NCBI GenBank assembly: GCA_015489145.1
Contig: WGAH01000799.1
Location: 1-11,602, forward strand
Direction: 5' to 3'
Origin: Deltaproteobacteria bacterium
GTDB taxonomy: Bacteria > Myxococcota_A > UBA796 > UBA2385
Length of the DNA: 11,602 nucleotides
Made by a program: the position numbers and the translations under genes. Under the pieces are notes generated by a model. That model had not been told where the DNA came from. It searched no databases and saw only the letters and a list, made by a program, of their open reading frames with translations. Below, in pieces: positions 1 through 6,967 of this stretch (within the stretch, counting starts at the first letter, position 1; each line of letters starts with the position of its first letter).

Positions 1-139
1 CATCCTGCTGCTCCACGACGCCCGCCCCCGCACCGCCGCCCTGCTCCCCGTTATCTTGCGCGACTTCCGGGAGCGCGGGCTCTCCCTGGTCGGGATCGGG
101 GAGGTCGCGCCCCGCCAGCCCACCGGGGCCCAGCCGTGA
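1..139 (+). CDS. Polysaccharide deacetylase (NodB family), C-terminal end only
   Basis: This is the 3' end of a gene that begins before the window. The frame starting at base 2 gives 45 residues and stops at TGA 137-139. The first residues read ILLLHDARPRTAALLPVIL. This matches the last conserved motif of NodB-type carbohydrate esterases, in which the His of 'LLLHD' is the catalytic acid, followed by the usual amphipathic helix and a '(R)ERGLSLVGIGEV' tail. Family members remove N- or O-acetyl groups from peptidoglycan, chitin-like oligomers or glycolipids. The stop overlaps the GTG start of the next gene (GTGA), so the two are probably translationally coupled and belong to one pathway. Substrate cannot be told from this fragment. 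The family call rests on one motif plus the fold-typical spacing. Confidence 0.72.
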   Translation, partial: ILLLHDARPRTAALLPVILRDFRERGLSLVGIGEVAPRQPTGAQP

Positions 140-1785
140 ACCTCGCCCTTCGCGCCACGAGCACCTGGACCGCCGCCGGCCGCGGCGCCGCCGCGATCCT
201 CGACCGCCTCCAACGCCGCCGCCCGGCCTTCCGGCCCGTTCCCCCGTACCCCGCCGACGGCCTCGACCCGGCCCTGTGCGCGCCGGTGGCCGACCTCGAC
301 CGGGAGCGCCCCGCCCACGCGCTGCTGCGAACGGTCGTCGCCGAGGCCCTCGCGCGCGCCGCCCTGCCCGCCGGCACCCGGGTGGGCCTCGTCGCCGGCA
401 CCACCAGCGGCGACATCAGCGGCCCCTGGGAGCGCTGGCACCGGGCCGTGCTCGCCGGCGAGGAGGCCGGCCCCGAGCCGAGCCGCGACGGCCCCGTGCG
501 CGACGTGGCCCGGGAACTCGGCCTCGCCCCCACCGCCACCGTCTCGGTGGCCTGCGCGTCGAGCACCGCCGCCTTCGCCGTCGCCGCCGGCTGGCTGGCG
601 GAGGATCGGGTCGAAGCCGTCGTCGTCGCCGGCTTCGACGCCCTGTCGGTCTTCGTCCACGCCGGCTTCGCCGGCCTCGGCGCCCTGTCCCGCCGCGGCA
701 CGCGCCCCTTCGCCGCCGACCGCGACGGCCTCGTCCTCGGCGAGGGCGCCGCCGCCCTGGTTCTCGACCGCGGCGACCTCGCCGCCGCGCCGCCCCTGGC
801 CTGGCTGCGGGGGATCGGCCTGGCCGACGACGCCTTCCACATGTCCGCGCCCCACCGGGAGGGCCGGGGAGCCGCCGCCGCGATGGGGGCCGCCCTCGCC
901 GCCGCCAGCCTCTCCCCCGACGCCGTGGACCTCGTCAGCGTCCACGGCACCGGCACCGTGTTCAACGACGCGATGGAGGCCCGGGCGCTGCGCGCCGTCT
1001 TCGGTGACCGCCCCCTGGCCCTCCACGACGTCAAGCAGGTGGTCGGCCACACCCTCGGAGCCGCCGGCGCCGTCGAGGCCGCCGTGCTCACCCGCGCCCT
1101 GGCCGACGGCGCGGTCCCGCCGCCGCCGCCCGCGGTCGACCCGGAGCTGGGCCTGCGCCTCGGCCCGCCCGACCGCCGGCCGCCCGCGGTGGGCCTGTCC
1201 ACCAACTCGGCCTTCGGCGGGGCGAACGCCGCCCTCGTCGTGGCGACGGAGCCCGGCCCGGAGGACGCCCCGCGCCGCCCCGTCCGCCGCCTCGCCACCG
1301 CCGAGGTCGCGATCCCGCCGGGCCCCCTGCGCTGGCGGGAGGCCTGGCCCGACGCCCCCGAGCGCTTCCGCCGCCTCAACCGCTACGTCCGCCTGGGCCT
1401 GCTCGCGGTGCGCGACCTGCGCGCCGCCCACGGCGCCCCCTTCCCCGACGGCACCGGCCTCGTCCTCGCCTCGCCCGCCGGCTGCCGCGCCACCGACCTG
1501 CGCTACCACCGCCGCCTGGTCGAGCGCGGCCCGGCCCAGGCCTCGCGCCTCGACTTCATCTACACGATCCCCGGCGCCCCGGCGGCGGAGGCGGCGATCC
1601 TCTGGGACCTGCGCGGGCCGCAGCTCGTCCTCGTCGGCCCGATGGAGGAGGCCGAGGCCGAGGCGCGCCGCCTCGTCGCCCTCGGGTTGGCAGAGGCGCT
1701 GGTCGCCCTGGCGGTGGACGCCCCCGACGAGGCCCGCCCCGGCGCGGCCCGCGCCGCGCTCCTCGCGGCCGGGGAGGCGCCGTGA
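136..1785 (+). CDS. Beta-ketoacyl synthase with appended second KS-like domain
   Basis: 549 aa, GTG start overlapping the upstream stop. Residues about 1-372 form a FabF-type condensing enzyme. The nucleophile is Cys140 (VACASSTAA), followed by His270 (VHGTGTVFND), Lys300 and His305 (KQVVGHTLGAAGA) and the glycine-rich end STNSAFGGANA (355-365). The Cys-His-His triad is complete, so it should elongate acyl-ACP chains with malonyl-ACP. Residues about 385-549 look like a separate 'beta-ketoacyl synthase N-terminal-like' domain (Ketoacyl-synt_2 type; RYVRLGLLAVRDL, GLVLASPAGC, DFIYTIPGAPAAEAAILWDL). It lacks its own His residues and may be structural, like a chain-length-factor half. Such KS proteins occur in aryl-polyene, flexirubin and related clusters, and the deacetylase and thioesterase neighbours agree. 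The product is not determinable. Signs of degeneration are absent. Confidence 0.85.
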   Translation: MNLALRATSTWTAAGRGAAAILDRLQRRRPAFRPVPPYPADGLDPALCAPVADLDRERPAHALLRTVVAEALARAALPAGTRVGLVAGTTSGDISGPWERWHRAVLAGEEAGPEPSRDGPVRDVARELGLAPTATVSVACASSTAAFAVAAGWLAEDRVEAVVVAGFDALSVFVHAGFAGLGALSRRGTRPFAADRDGLVLGEGAAALVLDRGDLAAAPPLAWLRGIGLADDAFHMSAPHREGRGAAAAMGAALAAASLSPDAVDLVSVHGTGTVFNDAMEARALRAVFGDRPLALHDVKQVVGHTLGAAGAVEAAVLTRALADGAVPPPPPAVDPELGLRLGPPDRRPPAVGLSTNSAFGGANAALVVATEPGPEDAPRRPVRRLATAEVAIPPGPLRWREAWPDAPERFRRLNRYVRLGLLAVRDLRAAHGAPFPDGTGLVLASPAGCRATDLRYHRRLVERGPAQASRLDFIYTIPGAPAAEAAILWDLRGPQLVLVGPMEEAEAEARRLVALGLAEALVALAVDAPDEARPGAARAALLAAGEAP

Positions 1786-2243
1786 GGCCCCGCCGCGGCC
1801 ACCCGCCGCGCACCCCGTGGATCGCCCACACCACCGAGCTGCGCGTGCGCTTTCACGAGGTGGACAGCCTCGGAATCGCCTGGCACGGCCACTACCTCGC
1901 CTGGTTCGAGGTCGGTCGGGAAGCCCTCGGCCGCGCCTTCGGGCTCGGCTACGCCCAGCTCGTGGAAGCCGGCCTGGTCGCCCCGGTGGTTCACGCCTGC
2001 ATCGACTACGCCCGGCCCGCCCGCCACGGCGAGATCCTCGAGATCCTCGCGCGCCTCCACCGCCAGGAGGCCGCCCGCATCGACCTGAGCTACGAGGCTC
2101 GCCGCGACGGCGAGCTCCTCGCCCGGGGCCACACCACCCAGGTCTTCACCCGCCCCGACGGCGAGCTGCTGCTGGAGCAGCCGCCGATCCTGCGGGACTT
2201 CTACCGCCGCCACGCCGACCGCTTCTCCGACGGCCCGTCGTAG
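1782..2243 (+). CDS. Acyl-CoA/acyl-ACP thioesterase, hot-dog fold (4HBT/YbgC type)
   Basis: 153 aa. The GTG start at 1782 overlaps the synthase stop (GTGA) and has a strong Shine-Dalgarno, GGGGAGG at 1771-1777, which decides the start. The signature RVRFHEVDSLGIAWHGHYLAWFEVGREAL is that of the 4-hydroxybenzoyl-CoA thioesterase/YbgC/FadM group: Asp28 and His35 in the D-x6-H-G arrangement on the first strand and helix, with Glu43 on the helix. A second conserved stretch, IDYARPARHGE, is also typical. The length is normal for the family (130-155 aa). It hydrolyses an acyl thioester in the cytoplasm. Next to the condensing enzyme, it likely releases or edits the chain made by that enzyme. Chain length and carrier (CoA or ACP) are unknown. 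This is the last gene of the unit. Confidence 0.88.
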   Translation: MRPRRGHPPRTPWIAHTTELRVRFHEVDSLGIAWHGHYLAWFEVGREALGRAFGLGYAQLVEAGLVAPVVHACIDYARPARHGEILEILARLHRQEAARIDLSYEARRDGELLARGHTTQVFTRPDGELLLEQPPILRDFYRRHADRFSDGPS

Positions 2244-2257
2244 CGTCCCCGATCCCC

Positions 2258-2283
2258 CCGGGCGAGCGCGCCTTTCCGCCCGG
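2258..2283 (+). terminator. Weak hairpin after the thioesterase gene
   Basis: CCGGGCG (2258-2264) and CGCCCGG (2277-2283) form a 7-bp all-GC stem with a 12-nt loop, 14 nt after the TAG stop of the thioesterase. There is no T-tract. It may end the lipid-type unit before the nap promoter region, but random hairpins are common at this GC content. Confidence 0.3.
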
Positions 2284-2324
2284 TGCGGGGCCCCGCGCCC
2301 CAGCGGAGAAGCCGCCCCCCAGAC

Positions 2325-2340
2325 CCTGCGCCAGCGCAGG
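2325..2340 (+). repeat. Perfect inverted repeat upstream of the nap promoter
   Basis: CCTGCGC-CA-GCGCAGG is a perfect 7-bp inverted repeat with a 2-nt spacer, ending 17 bp before the Crp/Fnr box. The two centres are 32 bp apart, about three helical turns, so both would lie on the same DNA face. It could be an operator for a second regulator or simply a GC-rich hairpin. No such element stands at the matching position before the 7914 gene. Confidence 0.35.
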
Positions 2341-2357
2341 TCCGGAAGCGGCCCCGG

Positions 2358-2371
2358 TTGACCGCGGTCAA
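2358..2371 (+). promoter_or_regulatory. Crp/Fnr-family operator upstream of napDAB
   Basis: The sequence TTGACCGCGGTCAA is a perfect 14-bp palindrome of the form TTGAC-N4-GTCAA, one base per half site away from the FNR/DNR consensus TTGAT-N4-ATCAA. It lies 83 bp before the napD ATG in a non-coding leader. The identical 14-mer recurs at 7804-7817. With a weak -10-like AAGAAA at 2395-2400, the transcription start would be near 2407 and the box centre near -42.5, the class II activator position. The best candidate binder is the Crp/Fnr protein encoded at 6968-7714. Confidence 0.82.
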
Positions 2372-2394
2372 GGCATGCCCGATCCTGCCGGGCC

Positions 2395-2400
2395 AAGAAA
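2395..2400 (+). promoter_or_regulatory. Tentative -10 element of the nap promoter
   Basis: AAGAAA sits 37 bp downstream of the first base of the Crp/Fnr box, in one of the few A-rich spots of the leader. It is a poor match to TATAAT (3 of 6). It is supported mainly by being at almost the same offset as the better TAGAAC element before the 7914 gene. No -35 hexamer is evident, as expected for an activator-dependent class II promoter. Confidence 0.35.
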
Positions 2401-2453
2401 CGACCCGAACGCGCCAGCGAGTCGAAGCCCGTCCACGCAAGGAAACCCGGTCC

Positions 2454-2729
2454 ATGCAGATCGCCTCCATCCTCATCGACGCCCGCGCCGGCCGGGCCGA
2501 GGCCGTCGCCGCCGCCGTCGCCGCCCTGCCCGGCGTCGAGGTCCACCACGTCGAGGGCGACCGCCTCGTCTGCACGGTCGAGAGCGCCACCGAGCACGAC
2601 GGCGTGGACCGCGTCTCCGCCATCGAGGGCCTCCGGGACGTCCTCGCCACCCACCTCGTCGAACACCACGTCCTCGAACGGCGGGAGGCGCCGCCCACCG
2701 ACCCGGTGCCCGCCTTCCTCCGCGACTGA
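2454..2729 (+). CDS. napD: NapD, Tat-signal-binding chaperone for NapA
   Basis: 91 aa. The ATG at 2454 is chosen over an in-frame GTG at 2283, because the family consensus begins exactly here (MQIASILIDARAG) and AAGGAA at 2439-2444 provides a ribosome site. The fold is the small ferredoxin-like NapD domain: an N-terminal strand IASILIDA, a helix, then LPGVEVHHVEGDRLVCTVE, and finally the helix GLRDVLATHLVEHHVLE that ends in the typical His-containing strand. NapD binds the twin-arginine leader of NapA in the cytoplasm. It holds back export until the molybdenum cofactor and Fe-S cluster are inserted. It is the first gene of the nap operon, 31 bp before napA, a common order in nap loci. The call is firm from motif and neighbour together. 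Confidence 0.9.
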   Translation: MQIASILIDARAGRAEAVAAAVAALPGVEVHHVEGDRLVCTVESATEHDGVDRVSAIEGLRDVLATHLVEHHVLERREAPPTDPVPAFLRD

Positions 2730-2760
2730 ACCTCCCCTCCAAGCACCACCGAGGAGCACC

Positions 2761-5529
2761 ATGGCCACCAGCCGACGCGACCTGCTCAAGGCCAGCCTCG
2801 CGGCGAGCGCCGCCGCCGCCGCCGGCATCACCCTCTCACCCCGCGCCCGCGCCGAGGGCGACGCCTCCGCCGCGGACGAGGCCGGCGTTCGCTGGGACCG
2901 CGGCGTCTGCCGCTTCTGCGGCACCGGCTGCGGCATCCTCGTCGGCACGAAGGACGGCAAGGTCGTCGCCACCAAGGGCGACCCCAAGGCCCCCGTCAAC
3001 CGCGGCCTGTGCTGCGTCAAGGGCTTCTTCAACAGCCGCATCCTCTACGGGCGCGACCGGCTCACCCGGCCGCTGCTCCGCATGAAGGACGGCAAGTTCG
3101 ACAAGAAGGGCCGCTTCACCCCGGTTTCCTGGGACAAGGCCTTCGAGGTCATGGCCGAGCAGGCCAAGAAGGCCCTCAAGGAGAAGGGCCCCACCGGCGT
3201 CGCCATCCTCGGCAGCGGGCAGTACACGGTGCAGGAGGGCTACGCCTCCGCCAAGCTCGTCAAGGCCGGCTTCCGCAGCAACAACATCGACCCGAACGCC
3301 CGGCACTGCATGGCCTCGGCCGTCGTCGGCTTCATCCAGACCTTCGGCATCGACGAACCGGCGGGCAACTACGAGGACATCGAGGCCACCGACACCGTGG
3401 TGACCTGGGGCAGCAACATGGCCGAGTGCCACCCGATCCTCTGGACCCGGGTGCTCGACCGCAAGCGCAGCGCCCCGGACAAGGTCAAGGTCGTCAACCT
3501 GACCACCGTGTCCAACCGCACCAGCGACGGCGCCGACCTCGAGATCGTCTTCAAGCCGAACACCGACCTCGCCATCGAGAACTTCCTCAGCCGCGAGATC
3601 CTCCGCCGCGGCGTGATGGACAAGGCCTTCGTCGAGAAGCACTGCATCTTCGCGACCGGCCCCACCGACATCGGCTACGGCATGCGTCCCGACGGGGCCC
3701 ACGCCTTCCCCGCCGAGAAGGACACCCTCGCCCGGCAGAACCTCGTCACCCTCGACCGCTACGAGGCGATCGCCCAGGGCCGCAAGGAGGGCGAGCAGGT
3801 CGAGCAGAAGTCCCAGAAGAAGCCGACCGCCCACTGGAGCATCGACTTCGAGGACTTCCGGCGCGCCGTCGAGCCCTACACCCTCGACTTCACCGCCGAG
3901 CTCGCCAAGGGCGACCCGGACGAGGACATCGAGGCCTTCAAGAAGAAGCTCCAGCAGCTCGCCGACCTCTACTGCGACCGCTCCCGCAAGATCGTGAGCT
4001 TCTGGACGATGGGCTTCAACCAGCACGTCCGCGGGAGCTGGGTCAACGAGGGCATCTACGCCGTCCACCTGCTGATGGGCCGCTACGCGAAGCCCGGCGA
4101 CGGCGCCTTCTCGCTCACCGGCCAGCCCTCGGCCTGCGGCACCGCCCGCGAGGTCGGCACCTTCGCCCACCGGCTGCCCGCCGACATGGTGGTCGCCAAC
4201 CCCAAGCACCGCGAGCGCGCCGAGAAGATCTGGAAGCTGCCGGCGAAGACGATCAACCCCAAGGTCGGCAGCCACATCACCCAGATCCTCCGCGACCTCG
4301 AGGACGGCAAGGTCAAGTGGCTGTGGGTGCAGGTCAACAACCCCTTCCAGGCCACCGCCAACGCCAACCACTGGCTCAAGGCCGCCCGCGAGATGGACAA
4401 CTTCATCGTCGTCAGCGACGGCTACCCCACCGTCTCCGCCAAGGTGGCCGACCTGATCCTGCCCGCGGCCATGATCTTCGAGAAGTGGGGCGCCTACGGC
4501 AACGCCGAGCGCCGCACCCAGATGTGGCGGCAGCAGGTGCGCCCCCCCGGCGAGGCGATGGCCGACCTGTGGCAGACCCTCGAGTTCTCCAAGCGCTTCA
4601 CCCTCGCCGAGGTGTGGGGCGAGGCCCCGGTGCCCGGGCTCAAGGCCGAGGGATTCGAGGACGGCAAGCTGCCGAGCGTGCTCGAGGAGGCCCAGAAGAT
4701 GGGCTACCGCCCCGACCAGACGCTCTACGAGGTGCTGTTCGCCACCCCGGACAACAAGAAGAACTTCCCCTGGCCCGACCCGGTCGCGACCTTCGACGAC
4801 GGCAGCGGCCAGGCCGAGAACCACGTCGCCGAAAAGCTCGGTGACGGCTGGTTCCCGGAAAAGGCCCTGTTCGAGGAGTACGCCAGCTTCGGCCGTGGGC
4901 ACGCCCACGACCTCGCGCCCTTCGATCTCTACTTCGCCCCGGACGTGCGCGGCCTCCGCTGGCCCGTCGTCGACGGCAAGGAGACGAAGTGGCGGTTCAA
5001 CAGCAAGTACGACCCCTACGCCAAGAACGGCATCCAGTTCTACGGCGGGGCGCTCAAGGCGATCCCCTCGGGCGACCTGAAGGGCGTCAAGGACCCCGAG
5101 AAGAAGCCGCTGACCGACAAGGCCAAGATCTTCTTCCGGCCCTACGCCACCCCGGCCGAGCTGCCCGACGAGCACTACGACCTCAACCTCGCCACCGGCC
5201 GCGTGCTCGAGCACTGGCACACCGGCACCATGACCCGGCGCGTGCCCGAGCTGCACCGGGCCGTGCCCCAGGCCGTCGCCTTCATGCACCCGGAGGACGC
5301 CAAGGCCCGCGGCCTCGCCCGCGGCGACGTGGCCCTCATCGAGTCGCGCCGGGGCAAGGTCGAGGCCGTCGTCGAGACCCAGGGCCGCAACCGCCCGCCC
5401 AAGGGCTACGTCTTCGTGCCCTTCTTCGACGAGTCGGTGCTGATCAACAAGGTCACCCTCGACGCCACCTGCCCCCTGTCCAAGCAGACCGACTTCAAGA
5501 AGGCCGCCGTGCGCGTCACCAAGGCCTGA
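2761..5529 (+). CDS. napA: NapA, periplasmic nitrate reductase catalytic subunit (long form)
   Basis: 922 aa, ATG preceded by GAGGAG (2751-2756). It reduces nitrate to nitrite in the periplasm with bis-MGD molybdenum and one [4Fe-4S] cluster. A Tat leader (SRRDLLKA at 4-11, likely cut after ARA at 31) leads the protein. The Fe-S ligands are Cys50, Cys53, Cys57 and Cys85 (CRFCGTGC ... GLCCVKG). Cys84 replaces the usual Asn beside the fourth ligand. Cys183 in NARHCMASA is the molybdenum ligand that marks NapA. Later family blocks include SFWTMGFNQHVRGSW, FSLTGQPSACGTAREVGTF, KWGAYGNAERRTQ and EHWHTGTMTRRVPELHRAVP (around 817-836), and the end DATCPLSKQTDFKK. Length exceeds the roughly 830 aa of the proteobacterial enzyme. 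It matches the roughly 925-aa form known in Campylobacter and Wolinella, whose blocks it resembles from memory. It is intact and flanked by napD and napB. Confidence 0.97.
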   Translation: MATSRRDLLKASLAASAAAAAGITLSPRARAEGDASAADEAGVRWDRGVCRFCGTGCGILVGTKDGKVVATKGDPKAPVNRGLCCVKGFFNSRILYGRDRLTRPLLRMKDGKFDKKGRFTPVSWDKAFEVMAEQAKKALKEKGPTGVAILGSGQYTVQEGYASAKLVKAGFRSNNIDPNARHCMASAVVGFIQTFGIDEPAGNYEDIEATDTVVTWGSNMAECHPILWTRVLDRKRSAPDKVKVVNLTTVSNRTSDGADLEIVFKPNTDLAIENFLSREILRRGVMDKAFVEKHCIFATGPTDIGYGMRPDGAHAFPAEKDTLARQNLVTLDRYEAIAQGRKEGEQVEQKSQKKPTAHWSIDFEDFRRAVEPYTLDFTAELAKGDPDEDIEAFKKKLQQLADLYCDRSRKIVSFWTMGFNQHVRGSWVNEGIYAVHLLMGRYAKPGDGAFSLTGQPSACGTAREVGTFAHRLPADMVVANPKHRERAEKIWKLPAKTINPKVGSHITQILRDLEDGKVKWLWVQVNNPFQATANANHWLKAAREMDNFIVVSDGYPTVSAKVADLILPAAMIFEKWGAYGNAERRTQMWRQQVRPPGEAMADLWQTLEFSKRFTLAEVWGEAPVPGLKAEGFEDGKLPSVLEEAQKMGYRPDQTLYEVLFATPDNKKNFPWPDPVATFDDGSGQAENHVAEKLGDGWFPEKALFEEYASFGRGHAHDLAPFDLYFAPDVRGLRWPVVDGKETKWRFNSKYDPYAKNGIQFYGGALKAIPSGDLKGVKDPEKKPLTDKAKIFFRPYATPAELPDEHYDLNLATGRVLEHWHTGTMTRRVPELHRAVPQAVAFMHPEDAKARGLARGDVALIESRRGKVEAVVETQGRNRPPKGYVFVPFFDESVLINKVTLDATCPLSKQTDFKKAAVRVTKA

Positions 5530-5543
5530 AGCGGAGGACTCCC

Positions 5544-6056
5544 ATGAACACCCCTACCACCCTCGTCCTCACCCTGGGCCTGCTCGCCTGCGGCACCGCC
5601 ACCCAGGAGACCGCCCCGCCCGAGGCTCCCGCCGCCGGCGCCGCCCAGCCGGCGCCCGCGGGCACCGCCGACACCGACCTGGGCCTCTCGAAGACCAGCG
5701 TCTTCGACACCCCCAAGCCGACGCCGGCCCACGCGAAGGGCGGAGCGCCCGGAACCAACGAGCCGCTGCCGCGGGTCACCCCCGAGGCGCCGCCCCTCAT
5801 CCCGCACAGCCTCGACGGGCTCGTGCCGATCACCCTCGACAGCAACGCCTGCCTCGGCTGCCACCACGCGCCGGATCGCATCGGCCAGGCGCCGGCGAAG
5901 GGCGTGCCCACGGCGATCCCCGAGAGCCACTACACCGACTGGCGCGCCGGCACCCCGCCGGACACGAGCCAGATCGAGGGCGCGCGCTACGCCTGCACGA
6001 TGTGCCACGTGCCGCAGACCGACGCGCCGCTGCTCGTGGAGAACACCGCGGAGTGA
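5544..6056 (+). CDS. napB: NapB, diheme cytochrome c subunit, putative lipoprotein
   Basis: 170 aa. The ATG at 5544 is chosen because GGAGGA (5533-5538) precedes it and because an export signal starts there. The signal is MNTPTTLVLTLGLLACG with a lipobox LLAC (Cys16), so this NapB is probably lipid-anchored rather than soluble as usual. A Pro/Ala-rich linker (about 20-45) follows, then the NapB body LGLSKTSVFDTP. Two haem c motifs are present: CLGCH (103-107) and CTMCH (151-155). Candidate distal ligands are His88 (LIPHS) and His129 (ESHYT), and the end LVENTAE is typical. It passes electrons to NapA in the periplasm. It starts 14 bp after napA. Its stop TGA overlaps the GTG of the next gene. 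The start and lipobox are inference; the family is clear. Confidence 0.93.
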   Translation: MNTPTTLVLTLGLLACGTATQETAPPEAPAAGAAQPAPAGTADTDLGLSKTSVFDTPKPTPAHAKGGAPGTNEPLPRVTPEAPPLIPHSLDGLVPITLDSNACLGCHHAPDRIGQAPAKGVPTAIPESHYTDWRAGTPPDTSQIEGARYACTMCHVPQTDAPLLVENTAE

Positions 6057-6322
6057 ACCTCTCCCGGCGAGCCCTGCTGCGCGGGCGCGTGCGCCCCACC
6101 GCCCCGCTGGCCCTCGACGCCTCGCGTTGCCTGGGCCGGCTGGGGGTGGTGTGCACCGCCTGCGCCGACGCCTGCGGGGAGCGCGCCCTGACCGTGCCGC
6201 CGGGACAGGTGCCCACCCTCCACCCCGGCCGGTGCACGGGTTGTGGAGACTGCGTGCCCGCCTGTCCCGGCGCCGCCCTCTCGCTCGATTCCCCCCAACC
6301 GGAGCCGCCATGCCCGCCGTGA
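6053..6322 (+). CDS. Short NapF-like ferredoxin, two [4Fe-4S] clusters
   Basis: 89 aa from GTG 6053, which overlaps the napB stop (GTGA). The start is chosen because it opens with NLSRRALLRGRVRP, the N-terminus typical of NapF. Eight cysteines form two cluster sites: Cys26, Cys34, Cys37 and Cys41 (C-x7-CTACADAC) and Cys61, Cys64, Cys67 and Cys71 (CTGCGDCVPAC). The first site, with its long C-x7-C gap, resembles the middle cluster of NapF, and the second resembles its last cluster. The first of the usual three or four clusters is missing, and full NapF is about 160 aa. NapF is a cytoplasmic accessory protein tied to NapA maturation or electron supply. The SRR is not followed by a hydrophobic helix, so no export is expected. 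The last 13 bp overlap the next gene. Confidence 0.75.
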   Translation: MNLSRRALLRGRVRPTAPLALDASRCLGRLGVVCTACADACGERALTVPPGQVPTLHPGRCTGCGDCVPACPGAALSLDSPQPEPPCPP

Positions 6323-6915
6323 TCGACCGCCTCATGAAGGAACACCAGCTCATCCTCGAGGTGCTCGGCTCCCTCGAGAGCTTCGTGATGCAGGCTCGCG
6401 AGGCGGAGGCCGCCGACGCCGAGGCGGCCCGCCGCTACGTGCGCTTCGTCCGCGGCTACGCCGACCGCTTCCACCACGGCAAGGAAGAAGACATGCTCTT
6501 CGTCCGCATGGGCGAGCACGGCTTCCCGACCGAGGCCGGCCCCATCGCCGTCATGCTCCAGGAGCACGACATGGGCCGCGCCCACGTCGGCGGCATGGCC
6601 GCCGCCGCCGAGGGCCGCACGGCGATCACGGGGCCGGAGCTCGCCGACTTCGCGCGCCACGCCTTCGACTTCATCAACCTCCTCCGCAACCACATCGCGA
6701 AGGAGGACCGGATCCTCTACCCGATGGCCGCGCGCATGCTTCCCCCCGACGCCCTCGACGCCCTGGAGGCCGAGGCGCGGGCCCACGACGAGGGCGGCTT
6801 CCCCGCCGACGAGCGCGACGCGCTCCTCGCCATCGCCCGCGACCTGAAGGCCGCGTGGCCGCCGGACCCGGAACGGATGGCCTTCGCCATGTCGGGCGAT
6901 CCCCAGCTTTCCTGA
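6310..6915 (+). CDS. Hemerythrin (HHE) domain protein
   Basis: 201 aa. The ATG at 6310 lies inside the end of the ferredoxin gene (13-bp overlap, another frame) and begins the domain exactly (MPAVIDRLMKEHQLILEVL). Candidate di-iron ligands are His12, His56 with Glu60 (FHHGKEED), His86 (EHDMGRAH) and His128 with Glu132 (RNHIAKEDRILYP). These are the H and HxxxE pattern of bacterial hemerythrins. The domain fills about 1-140; the rest is a helical, acidic tail. There is no signal peptide, so it is cytoplasmic. Such proteins bind O2 or NO at a di-iron centre, and some help repair Fe-S clusters (the YtfE type). This one lacks the N-terminal ScdA/YtfE domain. In a nap operon, roles in NO/O2 buffering or in protecting the Fe-S enzymes are plausible but unproven. 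Confidence 0.87.
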   Translation: MPAVIDRLMKEHQLILEVLGSLESFVMQAREAEAADAEAARRYVRFVRGYADRFHHGKEEDMLFVRMGEHGFPTEAGPIAVMLQEHDMGRAHVGGMAAAAEGRTAITGPELADFARHAFDFINLLRNHIAKEDRILYPMAARMLPPDALDALEAEARAHDEGGFPADERDALLAIARDLKAAWPPDPERMAFAMSGDPQLS

Positions 6916-6967
6916 TCCCGCCTGCCGCGGGTGCCGAAAACCCGTGACGCCCCCCTGGAGGAGCGCT

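Noticed and set aside
2285..2296. Perfect palindrome GCGGGGCCCCGC
   Set aside because: All G and C, no loop-forming spacer, not repeated before the other unit. Expected by chance at this base composition.
2283..2453. Longer napD start (GTG at 2283)
   Set aside because: It would put the Crp/Fnr box and promoter inside the gene, and the family consensus starts at the ATG at 2454.
2836..5289. Very long open frame antisense to napA (about 817 codons)
   Set aside because: High GC removes stops from the opposite strand. The translation is low-complexity Val/Gly/Leu/Glu-rich with no family motif, while the sense frame is a complete NapA.
2761..5529. Formate dehydrogenase or assimilatory (Nas) nitrate reductase as alternatives to NapA
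   Set aside because: The Tat leader, the NARHCMASA Mo-cysteine block and the flanking napD and napB fix it as periplasmic NapA.
4989..5543. Upstream extension of the napB frame into napA
   Set aside because: The extension is Arg/Pro-rich shadow sequence of napA. The leader peptide and ribosome site place the start at 5544.
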